Assembly (NCBI RefSeq): GCF_009389715.1
Contig: NC_052392.1
Span: 40,157,668-40,221,667, forward strand
Source of the DNA: Phoenix dactylifera
Taxonomy: Eukaryota; Streptophyta; Magnoliopsida; Arecales; Arecaceae
Direction of reading: 5' to 3'
Length of the DNA stretch: 64,000 nt
Shown here piece after piece: positions 1-12,912 of this stretch. Below the pieces are notes generated by a model that saw nothing but the letters and a program-made list of their open reading frames with translations, had not been told where the DNA came from and ran no database searches. Both the position numbers and the translations under genes were made by a program. Position 1 is the first letter of the stretch. Every line of letters begins with the position of its first letter.

Positions 1-1500
1 TAATGAGAAAAAAATATTTCTTCTGTAATTAACACTGTAGAGAGTGATTATTTGACCGGTTGGATAATCTTAATATTCCCAAATTCTCCTTTTTGGGAAT
101 AATGGAAAGTACTTTTTTTTAGGGTGAAATCCTTTATATTAAAAAATCAGCGAGTACTCAACCAATTTTTAATCAGGTCGGGGCGCTCTCTCTTTTTCCG
201 GTAAGATGGTGACGGCCGCCAAACATGAGTTATCGGTAGGCAAAAAGAATCTAGATATCCAAATTCAAGATACAAAATACATCCAAATTCAAATTTATCC
301 AAAAATAAGATATGACATATTTGCTAAAAAATAAATAAAATAAAATTCTGATTGAATTTGATCTGAATAGAATTTAAGCATCTATTCTACTACATATTCT
401 TCCACCACATCCGCATGCATGTTTACTGTCATCAGTGATTACCTTCTTCTCTTGCAAACATTATACATTTTTTATTATTTTTTTCTTTCCTTTTCTCCTT
501 GGACTCATGTTGCTTTGCAGAATCTAGTACCTAAATTTAGAGTCGACCTCTAGCTCAAATAAATTAATCTAGCATCCAGAGCTGGTGTAGCTCATACCAA
601 GTTTGGAGCAAGCTCAAGCTAATTTATTCGCATCAATACAGACAATACTTGCTTTTCTATTAAATGAGTAGACCAAAATATTTGTTGCTGCAGAATGTTA
701 GGTGGGAACGCTGCTTCCCACCATACCCCTGCCATTCCAATATTTGTAATAGCTTCTGTCTATTTTTCTGACATGACTTCTTAAACTACTTTTCCCTCTG
801 AAGAATAAGTCTGATGTCATTTTTATTTCTAAAATTTAAGGCTCTTTGTTTTTTTTTTTAATATTTCTGTTGTTTCTGTTTATTCGATGGTGCTAGTGAA
901 TATAAAAAGTTTTTTAAAAAAGAGCTTCTCATAATATTACTCATTTTGCAACACGAGCTCATACACTTCGATATAACTCAAGTACGGAATACCATCAAGT
1001 CTCACTTTGTTGCATTAATCTTTTCTTCTTCTTCCTTTTTGGTCTCATGCATTTCAACGTGCTACATATTTGAGCTGTCTTCACTTCGGTGACCCATTCT
1101 ATGGGTCTTCCTCTCCTCCACATTGTACCCATCCTATGGTGACCCATTCTCAAAACAACATCTACGAACCCAAGAATTTTTTTGCAGCCACCAAACTCCG
1201 TCTTCCTTCCCTCACTGAACCTACTTGTGTCCCTTGAGCTCACCGGGATCCTAATTAGTGTGCAGTTGTATTGGAGGAATTTGATGCGTCAGTCCCTAAT
1301 GGCCCTCGGGAGCATATGCTGTGTAATGCCACTTGACATATAATTGGCCACAAGTCGGTAACATAACCTGAATGGGAGCTATGAGGACCGTACAAACGTG
1401 TGTTTAGTTCGATATATTATTTGCTAAAAAAAATTTGGATACATATACAAGACTAAAAAATTCAAAAACCTTCTGAATAGTCTTTTTCAATAAAATTCTG
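1..1500. other. AT-rich intergenic DNA with repeat debris
   Basis: No gene is recognised here. The stretch is AT-rich with short homopolymer runs. Open frames such as the one on the minus strand at 995-1243 are low-complexity and match no family I know. Positions about 1435-1490 (a 'tacatatacaagactaaaa' type of phrase) resemble two places in the long GH28 intron (about 46150-46215 and 46505-46555), so the right end is probably dispersed-repeat sequence. Confidence 0.5.
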
Positions 1501-1699
1501 AGTTGTGACAGGAGCATCAGTTGCTACAAAAGCACGGCACATTCAGCCTTATAATCAAGCAACTATTTGTGCAGTTTTATGATTTGAAGTAAGCTTCTGG
1601 AGCATGGTAGTAACTTCTTTGAGTATGGTTTTTTGCAATTCTAAGCTGGATGCATCTCTATGTACTCTAAGAATGGCCCCACACTCTATTTTCTTGTTT

Positions 1700-2560
1700 G
1701 TGCGCACCATTTCATCATTACCGGCGGTGACTCTAATTTTATTTTCCAATTTACTGACACATTATCCTGTAGGTTCTTGATCAAAAATCTCGACTCATTA
1801 CATTGCCATCCACAGGCTTTTTCTTGTCATGGCACAAATACATCCGAGATCTACTCGAGCATTTTCACAAATACTATTTCCAACTCTACCACCAGTACTC
1901 TGATGGAACTCCTTTTGATACCTCAAAGTACAAGCAAGCTGTGGCGCGCTCAAACATTTCTCTTTCTCTCGTCAGCAAGTTATCCCGGCTTATGTACTCA
2001 CTTTCACAAACACCCTCGACGGCTGTGAAACGTGTACTTCAATATCTTAAGGCCAGGATCAATTATGGCCTCTCCTCCGAGCGTCATTCTCCGGTTACTC
2101 TTTATCCCTATTCAGATGCAGATTGGGCCAGCAACAGGGATAACGCACCTCCATATCAGCATATGTTCTCTATCTTGTTTGTGACAAAAGTTTCCAAAGA
2201 TTTACTTCGAGTCTCTCCTCATGCCTCCACCATGGATCAAATCGCCCATGCTCTTACAAAATCGTTACCATGATAGCGTTTCAGTATCCGATGGAGCCGC
2301 TCTCTTTCAGGGGCATGTTGGGAGTCGAACATCACGAGGATTTTTTTAGATATGTCCATCAACGGATAGCACCTATCGCCAAAGTTTAGGTGGTTTCAAA
2401 TTTTTATTGCAATTATTTCCCGTTTGACCCGTCAACTTATGAATATAAATATCCGTACTGACATGCGTGTAGTTTTCTCTCACCGCCAGTGCCCATATTT
2501 CTTCTATGCAGTTAATGAGGTCAAATAACTGGCACCACCTAGAAACGGGGGAAGTTTTTA
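1700..2560 (+). mobile_element. Ty1/copia retrotransposon fossil, 3' end
   Basis: This is a fossil of a Ty1/copia LTR retrotransposon. It retains part of the C-terminal reverse transcriptase/RNase H region of pol: phrases typical of copia elements can be read, such as a 'GFFLSxHKYIRDLL'-like segment, a 'TAVKRVLQYLK' segment and a 'YSDADWA' segment. A purine-rich tract then leads into a probable 3' LTR starting near 2316 with TGTTGGGA. No 5' LTR, gag, protease or integrase was seen. The element is truncated and clearly broken by several disruptions, so it is old. The right end of the LTR is uncertain. Confidence 0.8.
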
Positions 2561-3720
2561 TATTAGATATATATTAAAGTTCGTATCACATACGACCGTA
2601 GTCTTGACTGGCTGGAGAGGTATCACAATTCGGCATATACATCTTATTTACGTGCCGGATACTATTATCGTCCGTAGAAAAATAGTATAAGGGACGCCTT
2701 CGATTCTTCTTATTTCGTAAGGGACACGTCAGAATCCGTAGCCCTGCCACCGATTAGATAATATAAAAGGTCGGCATCATCAAGTCGCTGTTGGGAAACA
2801 GCGATGTCGACTTTCGGAACTGCAAGGAACTCTCCAGGAAGAGGTTCGAGGGGGACCTGGGGTGACGGTGTTTATTATATCGGATATCATGGGAGGACGA
2901 GCCAAGAGGGTTCCGGACGTGAGTTGCAGACTGGTCTCCATACATTGCCTGTTCCTCCCTGGCAATCAGCCACGTACGAGTACGAAAAGACGAGTGGGTG
3001 GGAGGAGTACGTCCGATCTAATGGCTGAGTTGTTTTTGACCGCGACCATGGCTGTCCAGCCAAAGCATGGGACCACGGAGGCAGAGATGCTTTGAAATTG
3101 GAAGCACGAGTTTGAGACCGGAGGATAAAAGATCTACAAGTCCCGCCGAATCCGGACTGAGATAAAAATGTGGCTGGGATGATTCTGAGATCGGCTGAAA
3201 ATAAGTTTAGTAGATTGATTGAAGCATCTAGCTGACGTGCAAGAAATTCACCTTTCAGAGAATTTTTGGTAGAAGACTCTTCAATGCTATAGTCGGAATA
3301 ACGAGATAACAATATGAAAAAAAAAAAAAAAATCTCAACACAGAATAGTCTCGGTGAGTAATAGTAAGTACCCATTATGCATGTCCCATAAGTCCTCTGA
3401 GTTAACCTCTTTATACACGAGAGCAAGTCCTATCTTTATCTGGACTGATGTGACATACAATAATGTTAGGCAACAATTGGTAGTATGGCCACGGTGCAGG
3501 GATCAATCTACGTGGGCAGAGTGCAGCAAAGATCTGACACAGAATGTGGGATTGCCACGACTGCGAACTGTCGGGCTGTCAGTCTTAGGAATGTCAGCCC
3601 CGGTCGACGTGTATTGATGGTTCTCCTTAACTTAGCGACTCCTCGATTGGAGCTAAAATCGTTCACCTTGATTCTTGTCCAAAATCAGAGGCCGGTCTGG
3701 AAATAAAAAAATATATAAAT
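2560..3720. other. Unassigned, less AT-rich segment
   Basis: This stretch is noticeably richer in G and C than its surroundings, with many CpG-containing words. Open frames on both strands overlap without any recognisable domain. It is sandwiched between a copia fossil and an LTR/primer-site-like fragment, so it is most likely further decayed transposon sequence. I cannot name its family. Confidence 0.4.
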
Positions 3721-3724
3721 AAAT

Positions 3725-3850
3725 CTACCTCATTCTATAAGCTTAAGTTTTTAGGACAAGTGGTCATTTCAACATAGTATTAGAGCAGAGATTCTGAGTT
3801 CGAATTCTATCTCCACACTCTTTAATCTCATTATTAAAAAAATTTCATAT
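3725..3850 (+). mobile_element. LTR-retroelement fragment with primer-site-like sequence
   Basis: At 3775-3786 the sequence TAGTATTAGAGC resembles the initiator-Met tRNA primer binding site (TGGTATCAGAGC) used by many plant LTR elements. It is preceded by a stretch that could be the end of an LTR. Only a short fragment is present and the element is a fossil. It could also be a dispersed repeat that carries the same phrase. Confidence 0.4.
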
Positions 3851-5400
3851 GTTGGGCCCGCTCATTCCCCAGGCACCAACCTGGGCCAACTCATTGACAT
3901 TTTATGTCATGAAACTAATGTAGCACTAGGAAACAAAGCCCAGCATTGTTGTGTTGATTGTTGAAGTGACATTATCGTAGGTTAGTAACCAGAAGGAGCT
4001 TGAAAACTTCGGAACAACTATATAGCAGTGAATGTTCAATCCAAATTTGATGTTTCAGCTTTTTTCTCTCTTTTTTTTTTGAAAGAATATTTATTGTACA
4101 GTATTACAGATATTATTTTATTCTCTTTGATTTTACTACATAATGTATTGGCTAGTTTGGACATAAAGTAGATCCTCGGTACGAAGAACAGACTCTGTGT
4201 TGCAAAGAAAAAATGGTTTAAGTTTTCCACTTCGTAGGTTGGTTGACATATCAACATGAGTAGTGCTACGGTACCATAAAAATGTCACATAAAAAATTGC
4301 ATGGCTATCATCTAACTTTTTTTATGGAGCTCTCGATAAGAGAGATCTTTGTGTAACATAAAAATATCAGAAAAGAAATTACTCGTTATATGTCTTTAGC
4401 ATTTTCTATTAACATAGAGGATAAACTCGTAGAGATAGGTCGATGATTTGGCATTAGATACTGACATGTAAAGGAGGTTTTCAAGATAAGCCTAGACTAA
4501 ATCTCGACTAAGTTAAGACAAACTTAATTGATTTAGATCTCAGATTTAAATTTCCACAAAATTTCAAGAATTACAAATATTATTTTGTTCGAATACCAAT
4601 GTAAAAGAACGATCTTCAAGTTCATCGAAAAATAATAAAAAGTGGTAGCAAAAAGAACGAGGAAGGAAATGGAATTTGTATTTCATCCTTTCATCGATAT
4701 CATAATTATTTACAAGACCAAGTACTAATTATATATGTATCCTTTCATCAATATCATAATTCATTGACATAGCAGTGTCAACTTTGACACAAAGATGTAA
4801 TCTAAATTTGAATATATTATCGGAATGTTTGTTTTCTAAGTCAAGTAGATGGCAAGGTAAACACTCACCCATCACTGCACATATGATGCAACGACTCCAA
4901 TAATCTAGATCAATCAAACATAACATCTGAAAATAAAAAGGCTCATTGTAGTTTATAATAATAATTATCAGTTTATTTATACTAGCATGTTGAAAGTGAA
5001 GTAACATCCAAAGTAGACCACTAACTGACGTGCACCTAGTTCAAAACTGCACCCAAGTTCGATCAATTTCTTTTTTCTTACGTAGACTAGATAAAGATTT
5101 AGTTAGTCATAAAATAAAACATGCCTTCACATTGACCTAAATTACACGCATCTAGTCGTAGTTTTTGTACTTATATTCCTTCCAAACCACCCAATATCCA
5201 GCTAGGAATTGATACAAGCCCATCACAAAGGGCTCGTGTTTGACTCGACCCAAGCCAGGTCAACATTCGATCAAGCTCGGGTCAATAAGCCTCGGCCTGT
5301 TTCTATAACGGGTCGGTTTGTACCCAAGAGTTCTGATTTCATGCCGTGTTTCTGATCGGATCGGATCACGCAAATCCCCAAATTCAACCCGATCCGTTTT
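3850..5400. other. Intergenic, AT-rich, nothing recognised
   Basis: No coding region or element could be supported. About 5220-5300 is a GC-richer patch with repeated CTCGACC/GGGTC-type words, just upstream of the proteasome gene. It may be part of its promoter or a degenerate repeat. Confidence 0.4.
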
Positions 5401-5479
5401 TAGCCCTTTACATCTCTCCTGCTCGGCGGATCCGTCAAAACCGAAACCCCACAACAGCGGCCGAGATTTCCTTCAATCG

Positions 5480-5489
5480 GAACCCTAGT
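5480..5489 (+). promoter_or_regulatory. Telo-box-like motif upstream of PBG1
   Basis: A GAACCCTAGT motif lies about 50 bp before the first ATG of the presumed PBG1 leader. AAACCCTA-type boxes are common in leaders and promoters of plant housekeeping genes. The match is short and its function is inferred. Confidence 0.35.
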
Positions 5490-5533
5490 ACCAACTCTTC
5501 CAACCCTCATCCTAACTCTCTGAAAAAAAAAAC

Positions 5534-8500
5534 ATGGAGGTCGGTGATTTTCCCCTCTTTCTCTCATTTCTTTGTCTATAAATTCTCACGGCTAATTCAT
5601 CTTCGCTTTTTGGGAGGGCAGCCGGTAGGTCTATCTTCTGCGAGCAGTAAAGATTCGACAAGCTTGGATGTTGGGTCTGAGAGAACCCTGTAAGAATTAT
5701 CTCACACAAGCATGATCTATTTTCTTTGAATGAATAATTGAATAATTTCTTTCTTTTTCTCTTTTTTTAAGGTAGGAATCACTTGGTAATTTGTAACTTA
5801 AGATTTCCTTCAGATAATAATCGGGATCAAATGTCAGCACATCGCTATCAGTTATATTTATTGGGGATTTGCCCAAGAAAATTGAAGCATCAGTGTTATT
5901 TTCTGTAATGGCCGTTATATGTAGTGTTTATTTGTTTTCATATGAAGGGGAATCTAAATGCCTAAATGCTCTGAATCTGGATTGTGACATGTACTCAATT
6001 TCATCGTACATAAACATCAAAAGAAGTGGCATCCAGATTGTGCAGTTAATTTTTCTTAAATTACTGCTCGTATCCATCTCTGTCAACATAGAGCACTTAC
6101 TAGAAAGTTGATCTTGATACACCAAACATATGCAATAAGCGTGAGAAGCACCAGCTTGTTGATCATGATTTTCTTTTCCGTTTTGAATCTTCAACTGTTT
6201 TTGTAGCCAAGTGCAGTATTTTTTGGATCTACAAATGTCTAATTTTCCAGGCAGAAATATCTAGCAGATTGTAATTTGTTCGAAAAACTAGTGGGCGTAC
6301 TAGTTACAAAAATTCTCAAGAGTCATGCTTCTTCTACATTTGTGATAGTTAGAGGAACTTAACAACATAAATCAGATGTAATATAGCATAAGTGATTCTG
6401 AACTCTTGGTATTTGCGCACTTTTAACTGATACTTATACGTAGATATGTATATTTCCATTCTTACTGTCTGGCATTGTTTTCATTTTCATTTTCTGAAAT
6501 CATCACAGCCTTAAACATCTATATCATGTGAACAGGTACCCATATGTAACCGGTACTTCAGTATTAGGCGTGAAATATAAAGATGGAATTGCCTTGGCTG
6601 CTGATTTGGGAGGTCAGTCTATCTGATAGTTGACTGCATAGGAGCTTTGCCAAGCTTTAGATTTGATAGTATGCAAGTTGTTTTCATTGGATTTATGGAC
6701 TCGTTTGGTTTGCGGAAAAAGAAGGGAAAAAGTGTGGTCAACGCAAAAATGAAGAAAGACCTCTTGTTTGGTTAAAGTTTTCAAAGGAGAAAGATAGGAA
6801 AGTAGCATTCCTATGGAAATAAAATTTTCATGTTTCATGGAAAAGCAAGACCATGAGGAAAATGGAAAAGTTATTTTTTTACTGTTTGAAAATTGGGATT
6901 CTTTTTTTTCTAGAACTACCCTTAAGCCATCAAAATTCATGGATAAGGTTTTTCTCTTTATTAAGAGTATAATAGATATTTCACACAACTTTTCTAGAAA
7001 AGTAGATGCTCAACCAAATATATGCCACTTTGAAATGTACCATTTTTTTATGGCCAACCAAACATACCAAAATTATTTTCCTTGAAATCAGCTTTTCAAA
7101 AAAAATATTCTGGTGAGTGAAAATTCTTTCTGTGAACCAAACAAGTATATATCTAAATTTGACTGTCATATCTGTAAAAGTCATTTTAGCGTTCCATGTT
7201 ATGTTTATGCCTTTGTTGGCATAATTCAACATCCTGAATTTCATGGGCAGTGAATGATCCTTCTTATACTACAAGTGTCTAACAAAAAAGCTGTGTATAT
7301 GGTTCATATTTTCAAAAAAGGAGTGCTCACTAGCGTACACTATTGGATTGACTTTTTCAGATGCATATATGTGTGCGCGCGCGTGTGTATATTTATGCAT
7401 ATCTATGATGTATTTACATCTATCTAAAAAGTTATCCATAAAACATTGTGCTTTATCAAAATAAAATAGCAATTTCTATACAATAACATCAACATCCATG
7501 AACTTAACCATTTAGTCATCCTTCAAATACATAGACTACACTCTAGACTTCATAACGGAACTCCAACATTATGAACTTTAAAAGGACCCATTTACCATGC
7601 CCATCATTAAAGTGTCAGCATCTATACTTATGATTCAAACTCCTAAAAACCATGTCATCTGTTAGATGTTCATATGGCTACTCACATAATCAAGCATGAG
7701 ATGAAAAAGTTGAACGAAGTGCTGGTGAGCTAGGGAAAAATGGATGAAGTAGTTGGAGAGGAAAAGAAAAACTCCCAGGAAATAAGGCTTCCAGGAAAGA
7801 ACTAACATGCTGATATTATTGGGAAGTGGTAAGAGTCCTCACAAGAGATAAAGCAGACTTGAAGGTGCAACCGCCTGCTATTATCTATATCTCTCTCCAA
7901 CTAGAAAGATCACTACTATGCTGACTTCCATCTATAGCTTTATCCAATTAAAAAAATCATAGCACGTGCATTGCACATGCAAGGCACCTGGTCATTCAAA
8001 AAAGAAAGTCCTCCACCCCACCCTCTGCGATATCTATTTTTCTATGTATTTTTTTTCAATTTAGAAAGGCAAACAAATTTTTTTCTATGTATTTGAACAT
8101 GCAAAATGTTTGGCTCTGATCCCATCAACTGACATTTACTATAATTTCTTTTTCAATATATATGACTTCAGCACATTTGATGTTCATGACTGATTCAAGA
8201 ATTTTTTTATCCCAAATACAATAGTTGGTGGGTGCTATGATCCCATCAGCTAATTTACATAACCAATTCAAGTGGGAGTAGTATTTGATGGATGGGCTTG
8301 AATTAAATTCTTCCATGAGAAATGTATAGTGGATGGTTCTGATCTTATCAATCAAAATAGCTTTTTTTTTAATAATAATTATAGTGTTCCTGTTAGGAAA
8401 GAGCCCTTTGGTGTTGTGTTTGTTGGTTGTCTATGCATTTTGAAGAAACTTAGAAAGATGTGGTGTTCTGTTCGGATCCAAGGGTCAGAAACAGAAATTT

Positions 8501-11500
8501 GAGATAGTCAATTATTCACCTCAAATAGCATACTTAAAGAGAACGAATTTGATTCTTAAGATCTGCTTTTAACAGCTATTTCATACCCTTTTCCTGAATA
8601 CTGGAGAATATTCCTTGCTTCAAATCCCTATTTGACATGCTCAGATGGAGTCATTAGCTGTTAGGAATCTCCATGGACGCTTCAAATTACAACCTTCTTT
8701 CCAAGAAATGAACCTTCTACTACCAAGACGTCCTCCCTGTTTAGAACTGCACTGCTTCGACCAGCTCAAATATGATGCAAAGGCTCTCCTTAGTCATATT
8801 ATCTAGAAGTTACATATGCTTGACAATATGAGGGTTTCCTGTATTTGTCCTCCCTGTTTAATCTATCTAATGATACTGTATGGACTATGTGCTCTAGAAG
8901 TCTTCTAACTGTGAAATTGTTGACTGATGATGTTTAATTTGCAACATATCTGCCAAAATGAGACCTACTAAAATTAAATTAAATGTGAAACACGTTGAAT
9001 TAGTTATGCCTTAAATATGCCAGTAGATTAGTTATGCCAGAAAAAAGTTACAAAATTACTCAGAAGCAATCATGCCTTATATATACAATTTTTCCAACAA
9101 AACATAATTCACATGGTTGTGATATTGATACCATCTGCATCTCCAAACTACAGGTTTAGGGGTTTTTTCCTTTTTTTTGTTACAATTATCATAGTTATTA
9201 TATAGTGGTTAGGAGAAGCAAAATTGGAAAAGAAGTGGAACATTTTTTTGTCGTTAGAGCTTCTAGGACAACAATCAAAACAAAATTAAGGACCTGAAGA
9301 ATGACTAAAGAGCTATAGGAGAGAGCACTTGAAAGCCAATGCCCAAAACTAAAGAACCTCTTAGATTGATTCCAAGTAGAAGAGGAGCAGTAAAGGAGAA
9401 GAAAGGGAAGGCAATTAAAAGAAGATCAAACGTAGACTATGTTCTTTAACAATAATATTGAATTAGGTAATCAGGAAAATTAAAAGGGAAGATCAAACAT
9501 AGAATATGCTGTTTAAATTGAATCGGTTGCACAAATCAGGTGTCTTCTTCCGAACTGTCATTACTTGCATATCATGTATATGATTTTTCATGTTACAACT
9601 TGCAGGATCTTATGGATCTACTTTACGGTACAAGAGTGTGGAGCGTATAAAAGCTATTGGTAAACATACTCTTCTTGGAGCAAGTGGAGAAATTAGTGAT
9701 TTTCAGGAGATCTTGCATTATCTTGATGAGCTTATGTAAGGCTTCTTTAAGAGTGAGCTCTCAAAATAAACAAAGTATATGATTAAGTGTAAACTGGTTC
9801 GACATCCTTTTGTTTTCCTGATCATCAGGTTTTTTTTGGAGTTTCTGGATGTACCCTATATTTTTCTATTTTACTCTTTTAACAGCATTTAAGTTGCATC
9901 TCTTTTTTCATTAATTACTTCATTTCTCCCCTTCCCTCAGCCTGTATGATAACATGTGGGATGATGGAAACTCGCTGGGTCCTAAGGAGATTCACAACTA
10001 TCTGAATCGGGTGATGTACAATAGACGCAACAAATTTAATCCTCTGTGGAACTCACTCGTTATCGGTGGAGTTAAAAATGGGCAAAAATATCTTGGAATG
10101 GTATTTTTATATCTTTTTTAGTGCACATCTGTATGTTTCTTCTCAGTTTCTTTCTGATTAATTTAGAAATATATATATTGTTATTATTATATTTACTATG
10201 GCGGACACTGCCCAGGTTGGCATGATTGGTACACATTTTGAGGACAACCATGTCGCCACTGGATTTGGAAATCATCTTGCAAGGCCAATATTTCGTGATG
10301 AATGGCGTGAGGACATGACATTTGAAGAAGCTGTAAGGCTGCTGGAGAAGTGCTTGCGTGTACTTTTATATCGTGACAGATCAGCTATCAACAAGTTCCA
10401 GGTATGATTCTTTCCTGTGAGCATCTTACCTTGATTGTCTTAATACCACGCTGGATCCTTGAAGAGCAGATGAATTGTTCTTGCCTATGTTAACCACAAT
10501 ATCCTTTATTGGCTTGGAAATAGATATATTCAGGAAGAAATTTTTTTGCTTTAGCTTTATGTTTATCATTTCTAACGTAATGGTTATTTTTTCATTGGTT
10601 TATTTTATGTATTGTAATCTTTGTGATTGGAGTCGCCTGAGCTTGTTTGTGTATACATGCACAGATGTGGCCCCTCTTGTCTTATACAATTATGTCAATT
10701 TCACATATATATTACCATAATCCATTTTTAGATTCTGTTATATTACATTCTTTTATTTGCAATTTGTTTATTACTATCAATATAAAAATTTGTTTCACAG
10801 TGCATAACATTTTAATTAACATGTTGTCAGTTTACTTTTATCCAGGTTTAAGAATAAGAAGCGAGTAAAATGCCTTTTTTTGGAATCTCCCTTTTACCCT
10901 TGGTTGGATAATTTGAAATAAAGTGGGCAAAGGGTGTTTATACTGGTTTATGCTGTATTATCCCCCCAAAACAGATAGGGGTTTGAAATTTTGATGTATT
11001 TTGCAATAGTTTTCCTAGGATAAACCCTTTTTTTGGGAGTATGTTTATCATTTTTATATCTTGGCACAATTAAGGCCTATTGAATTTATGAATCTACCAT
11101 CAATATATAACCACCTAGCAGCTTTTTTTTTTTATCTTCTTTAGTGTGTTATAGAAGAGAAACTGGAGGGTCCAATGTAGGCTCTTGATCTTTAATCCTT
11201 ACCATTTATGGATTGTAAAATGCACCTAATAGCTGTTATTGGCTATCCCTAAAAATTTCAGGATGGATGTTTACTGTCAAGCTATTAATTCTCACATTTC
11301 AGCTCCAGTTTAATGTCATTGGGAGTTATCAACTGCATCTGGGGTTCAGTCATCCAAATAGGGCCTAAAGGTCATTGCTTATATTATTATATAAACCAAA
11401 TTCTCTTGGACATGATATGCCCCTCTCAATAAGATGTTCAACCTTCTCTTGCACATAGGATGTGATGCACATGGAAATATATGGATAGCTGCAGTCAAGG

Positions 11501-12912
11501 ATAGGTAATAAAGGAGAGGTATAATAGAAAATAAATAAGGCACCATAACTAATTACTTCATCTCTATCTAAATTGATTTACGGATCATCATAAACATTAT
11601 TACTTGATGAGGGGAGAATAATTTAGATGGACTAAACAAAGAGTCCTCCATGAACAACTGAACATTTTCTCCATGTGCATATCATGTGCCCGCTGTTGGT
11701 TAAAATGCAAGGTAGGGAATGATGTAAGTTGATGGGCTTCATATTAAACTACTAAGCTTTTGTGCGATGGGCATGTGGTTAGCAGAATAGGGGTTTGTAG
11801 TATAGGGTTTGGACATATAGTATAGGCATGTTTTAGCTAAAGTTGTGCAATGGATGCACACTATTTCTCCATATTTTTTATGTGCCTAGAGCTTGGTACA
11901 ATCTTTTATCTGTACCATTTTTGGTTCCTCCTTCAGTTTTAGGAAGAATAGGGTGATTATTTACTTGGACTTTCTTTTACTTCCATTTTCATGAAATTTA
12001 GAATTATATTTTCATATTATTCTCAGTTAACCTTGTCAAAGTCATATTTCATAAAAATACCAGTTTGATTATATCTTGAGCCCTTTGCCTTGCACCATCC
12101 ATAAATATCATATATCATGATATTTCCTCTTGTGATATCTGCTAGCAGCATGTCCAATATTGATACTGCTCAATTGTATTGGGAAACTTATAGAGTTGTT
12201 TTTCCATTAATGACCTCGATGTACAAGGAAATACCATTCTTCTAAAGCCCACATATAATCTAATGTGCATACACTTTCTTCAGGCCAATGAAAACCAGAT
12301 GTCGATAACTCCTTAAATCCTTATATACTAATTTCCTAAGCGAGGAAACTTTTTTAATGGTCAATCTTTCTGTGATACCAAACAGATTCATAGATATGCT
12401 TGTAACGTGTCTTAATCTGTACCTCCCTCGTAGGTTCATGGTGTGACTTTGCAATTTCGTGCATTGCCTTTGATCTCAGATAACTGAGGCCACTTCTGTA
12501 ATTCCGAGTTGTCAAGCATCTTCTTCTCTTCGGAGTCTAGTTCTCAAATACTCTGTGGACCTATTTCCTTTCATGGTGTTCCATAGCCATAGGGATAGCA
12601 TTAAAGTAGACTCTTATTTCTGTGTGGGAAATTTTCATTGATGGAACCGCAATGATTTCATTCAATGGTGCTAAATGAACAGATTGTCGTACAGATCGTT
12701 GCAGTCCTCAAGATTTTCTCCAAACACTACTCCATGCATTTGAATGCTCTCTTATTGTCATTAAACTAATATACTAATATAATTAATTTTATATGCAGAT
12801 TGCAAAGATCACAGATGAAGGGGTGACCATTTCTCAACCCTACTCCTTGAAGACCTTTTGGGGATTCTCTGCCTTCAAAGATCCAAGCAAGGGTGCTGAG
12901 GGATCATGGTAG
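5534..12912 (+). CDS. PBG1: 20S proteasome subunit beta type-4
   Basis: This encodes a non-catalytic beta subunit (beta7 position, PBG1/PSMB4 family) of the 20S proteasome core, which degrades ubiquitinated proteins in cytosol and nucleus. Exons: 5'-part to 5689, then 6536-6612, 9606-9735, 9941-10100, 10216-10401 and 12799-12912 (stop TAG). All junctions are GT-AG and keep frame. The 221 residues from YPYVTGTS to the terminal KGAEGSW align closely with Arabidopsis PBG1 as I remember it, including SYGSTLRYKSVERIKAIGKH, YDNMWDDGNSLGPKEIHNYL and LLYRDRSAINK. The problem is the start. Exon 1 ends in frame as LDVGSERTL, but no in-frame ATG lies upstream: TTG sits where homologues have Met before EVGSERTL or DVGSERTL. 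The ATG at 5534 opens only a 15-codon frame in another register. Coordinates therefore start at that ATG only to mark the leader. Intron 2 holds a MITE. Confidence 0.9.
6698..7147. mobile_element. MITE (non-autonomous DNA transposon) in PBG1 intron 2
   Basis: The ends form an imperfect terminal inverted repeat. The left end reads ACTCGTTTGGTTTGCGGAAA and the reverse complement of the right end reads ACTTGTTTGGTTCACAGAAA (15 of 20 identical by eye). The interior is AT-rich with no coding capacity, and the length is about 450 bp. A diverged copy lies at about 36189-36640. The GTTTGGTT-type terminus is common among plant MITEs, but the superfamily is not settled here and no clear target duplication was identified. 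Confidence 0.7.
7366..7392. repeat. (GT/GC)n dinucleotide tract
   Basis: A short alternating purine-pyrimidine run (tgtgtgcgcgcgcgtgtgtat) in PBG1 intron 2. This composition can adopt Z-DNA. It is probably a plain microsatellite. Confidence 0.6.
11065..11372. mobile_element. Possible MITE in PBG1 intron 5
   Basis: The left end (TTAAGGCCTATTGAAT) and the reverse complement of the right end (TTTAGGCCCTATTTGGAT) look like a weak terminal inverted repeat around a non-coding ~300-bp AT-rich interior. This is an eye match with gaps and no target duplication was verified. Confidence 0.3.

Noticed and set aside
5346-5693. Long frame leading into PBG1 exon 1 as a 115-residue protein
   Set aside because: It begins with GTG, not ATG, and its first 80 residues look like translated leader sequence. 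Only the last residues before the splice donor belong to the proteasome subunit.
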